NCBI GenBank assembly: GCA_020439745.1
Contig: JAGQSC010000007.1
Span: forward strand, 1 to 34,154
Reading direction: 5' to 3'
From: Acidobacteriota bacterium
GTDB taxonomy: Bacteria > Acidobacteriota > Holophagae > Acanthopleuribacterales > Acanthopleuribacteraceae
DNA length: 34,154 nt
Position 1 is the first letter of the stretch, and the number at the start of each line of letters is the position of its first letter. Below, piece after piece: positions 32,423-34,154 of the stretch. The position numbers and the translations under genes were made by a program. Below the pieces are notes generated by a model, which was not told the DNA's origin, made no database searches, and saw only the letters and a list, made by a program, of their open reading frames with translations.

Positions 32423-34051
32423 ATGCGTGCATTTGCATTGGTTTTCGTTTATTCGTTGGGACTCAGCCAATTGCCTGAGCAGAATCCTGATTTTGCAGCG
32501 GTGAAAGGAATCAGAAACTTCCTCGATTCTGATCTTTCAAAAATCGCGGTTGGTTACGAAGTCCTCTATGGTGTGACCGACGAAAGCCATTTTGAACAAG
32601 CTTATAAAGCCGGCCTGCTTTTACAAAAGACACTTGCCCGAGGCAGGCACGAAAGTGCCATCCACCCTGATTTTGACCGAAAGGATCTAAAGACAGGCGC
32701 TTATAAGAACAACGCGTTCCTAAAAGGTCTCTCCACAGCTAATCGTGAATTACGCAAAATCGTTTCGGAGTTTCCAGACCCCAATGAACGGGTTCAACAT
32801 ATTATTCATCTTTATACTCAGTACCCCATTCATACGCCAACGATACTTGCGGCAGCGGCCACGCAACGTGAACTGGGCAATCATTTTTCGGCGGATCAAC
32901 TTGTTCGGCTCGCCATGAGCTTGGAAACGGAACAAGCTTATTGGCCACTTCTTGTCGCTCAGGCAGAAATGGCCCGCGCCAACGGGAATTTTGAACAGGG
33001 TCTCTTCTATCTTACAGAGGCGGTTAAAATTCGTTTTAGATCGAATACAGCTAAGGAAATGCTAAGAGCTTGGGAACACGAGCGGTCAGAGTCACAAGGT
33101 GACGCTTCCAAGCTAGCGGTTTTGGGTGATTTACCGAGTTTGAAAAAAATGGGTAAGAAGCCTGACGTCATGTTCGCAATGGGAGAAGTTTATGAACGTC
33201 GCCGGTTCCGCATTGATGCCACAAAGGCTTTCTTAGATGCAGTCAAGTATAGCGAAAGCAATATGTATCATGCATTAACTCGGGCAGCGAATAATGCAAT
33301 TGATCAATATGCCCTTCAAAACGTTTCTAAGACTGCACGCAAATTAGCCGAAAGTGGCGTCAGCGACCCACATGTTGTAACCCTTGCTACCATGGACGAC
33401 AAATACACTACAGACGATAGAATTTTTATGCTTACAAAAATAGTCAGCGATTTTCCAGATCACGTTGACGCCCGCATTAGGCTCATAGCGGCAATGGTAG
33501 AATATGGAGATTCCGAAGCGATCTTAAACCACGCCCGTATCTTAATGGACCGCCAACCCAATTCTGAAAACACACTTAGGTACGTGGATCTTTGCCAGGC
33601 AGAGAATGAAATCCATGCGGCTGTCACTTGTTATTTTGACAATTTAACCAATTTCAAGTCCGACCACGTTTATCTGGCATATGGCTGCAAGCTAATTGCC
33701 AACATGGGTGATCAAGCGCTGCTCCAACATCGAGAAAGACTCACCTACGAGCTGATTCGAGAAGGCTTATACCGGGCAAAGGCATTTGAGTTTGAAAGGG
33801 GCGTCAATCTCATTGAAAGAGCAGCAAAGGTATGGGACCAGCCCGAACTGGGTCTGCTGGCCGCAAATATCTATTATTCAAACGGGAGATTGGTCTCGGC
33901 ATTGCCCCATTACGAGGCTGCTGTTTTGCGACATCCAGATTCCTCGTCATTACACGAACTACTGGGTGATTCCTATTTCGCGAACAATCAAATGATGAAA
34001 GCAGTTGATGCATATGAGAAATCAGAGGGCAGAGCAACAATTTTTCTGTAA
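32423..34051 (+). CDS. TPR-like repeat protein, probably truncated at its 3' end
   Basis: This is a 542-residue protein with an exported-looking N-terminus (MRAFALVFVYSLGLSQL) and many helix-turn-helix repeats of TPR type. Examples are LLVAQAEMARANGNFEQGLF, MFAMGEVYERRRFRIDATKA, LAANIYYSNGRLVSALPHYE and, at the end, LGDSYFANNQMMKAVDAYEK. No enzyme motif is visible. ATG has GGGAGA upstream. Codon use looks more AT-rich than in the preceding genes. The last residues GRATIFL and the stop appear to be encoded by the terminal repeat of the insertion element beginning near 34028, so the native C-terminus, probably with more TPR units, is lost. Whether the shortened protein works is unknown. Confidence 0.75.
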   Translation: MRAFALVFVYSLGLSQLPEQNPDFAAVKGIRNFLDSDLSKIAVGYEVLYGVTDESHFEQAYKAGLLLQKTLARGRHESAIHPDFDRKDLKTGAYKNNAFLKGLSTANRELRKIVSEFPDPNERVQHIIHLYTQYPIHTPTILAAAATQRELGNHFSADQLVRLAMSLETEQAYWPLLVAQAEMARANGNFEQGLFYLTEAVKIRFRSNTAKEMLRAWEHERSESQGDASKLAVLGDLPSLKKMGKKPDVMFAMGEVYERRRFRIDATKAFLDAVKYSESNMYHALTRAANNAIDQYALQNVSKTARKLAESGVSDPHVVTLATMDDKYTTDDRIFMLTKIVSDFPDHVDARIRLIAAMVEYGDSEAILNHARILMDRQPNSENTLRYVDLCQAENEIHAAVTCYFDNLTNFKSDHVYLAYGCKLIANMGDQALLQHRERLTYELIREGLYRAKAFEFERGVNLIERAAKVWDQPELGLLAANIYYSNGRLVSALPHYEAAVLRHPDSSSLHELLGDSYFANNQMMKAVDAYEKSEGRATIFL

Positions 34052-34154
34052 ATTTGTAGCGGATCAAGAGCTGATCTCCTGAGCTTGCATATTCAAGTAG
34101 GACCTTCCTGTGAGCCATTCCTCGTCCCATTCCATGAGGAGGGCGCTGACCAGG
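34028..34154 (-). mobile_element. Right end of an IS256-type insertion sequence
   Basis: Read on the minus strand, the transposase C-terminus (34154-34064) is followed by the terminal stretch AATTTACAGAAAAATTGTTG and a GC-rich tip near 34028. The AATTTACAGAAA block is shared with the left edge of the window at 100-111. IS256-family ends commonly carry a TTTACA-type stretch like this. The element extends beyond the right edge of the window, so the other end and target duplication cannot be seen. Confidence 0.6.
34064..34154 (-). CDS. Partial IS256 (mutator-type) transposase, C-terminus only
   Basis: The minus-strand frame enters from the right edge and reads LVSALLMEWDEEWLTGRSYL then NMQAQEISS and a TGA at 34066-34064. 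The pattern L-x-x-A-L-L-x-E-x-x-E-E-W-x-x-x-R-x-Y is the usual end of IS256-family DDE transposases. Only about 29 codons are visible, so intactness cannot be judged. Confidence 0.65.
   Translation of the reverse strand, partial: LVSALLMEWDEEWLTGRSYLNMQAQEISS

Overview
The window (34,154 bases, moderate GC) reads as a chromosomal segment of a free-living Gram-negative-type bacterium. It has lipoprotein and secretion signals, a periplasmic adaptor-type efflux system and sigma-54 regulation. Several features recall Acidobacteriota: an NtrC-type regulator placed behind a MacB-like ABC operon, PQQ-like and NHL propellers, a PhoX-type protein, and short secreted proteins ending in a PVEL motif. 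This taxonomic placement is inference; no rRNA or universal marker is present.

Left part (1-8.7 kb), plastic and decaying. It opens with what looks like the terminus of an IS256-type element. Next come a Fic-domain AMPylase gene behind an inverted-repeat operator, a secreted propeller-like protein, a DUF4261 protein, a thioesterase/membrane-protein pair and a toxin-antitoxin locus. Between these lie two families of hairpin-rich repeats (R1 in three copies, R2 in two) and several damaged genes. The damaged genes are a sulfatase with an in-frame stop and lost C-terminus, joined to a secreted-protein gene that lacks its 5' end and also has an in-frame stop; a 67-bp copy of the thioesterase 3' end; and a RelE/HigB-type toxin gene with an in-frame TGA beside an intact antitoxin gene.

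Middle part (8.7-23.4 kb), dense intact genes. These are a PhoX-family protein, a cardiolipin synthase/phospholipase D overlapping a PQQ-like propeller gene, an NHL-TPR protein, and a four-gene minus-strand operon (DUF523/DUF1722, class I photolyase, DUF1475, DUF1295). The operon's promoter carries two tandem 11-bp direct repeats of the kind bound by the B12-dependent light sensor CarH. After it come a small NrtS-like operon, a parvulin-type isomerase, and a secreted PVEL protein overlapping a lipoprotein sulfatase-like gene.

Right part (23.4-34.2 kb). One operon encodes an HlyD-like adaptor, a MacB-type ATPase, two FtsX/MacB-type permeases, an NtrC-family regulator and its histidine kinase. 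Most junctions overlap by 4 nt. A near-consensus sigma-54 promoter precedes it, with two palindromes TGTTCG-N4-CGAACA spaced 20 bp apart upstream, suggesting positive autoregulation by the operon's own regulator. A GT39-type glycosyltransferase and a TPR-like protein follow. The TPR gene appears truncated by an IS256-type element whose transposase C-terminus runs off the right edge.

The most informative signals are the sigma-54 autoregulatory circuit, the CarH-type repeats on the photolyase operon, the shared C-terminal PVEL motif of three secreted proteins, and the structured R1/R2 repeats in the region where genes are decaying.
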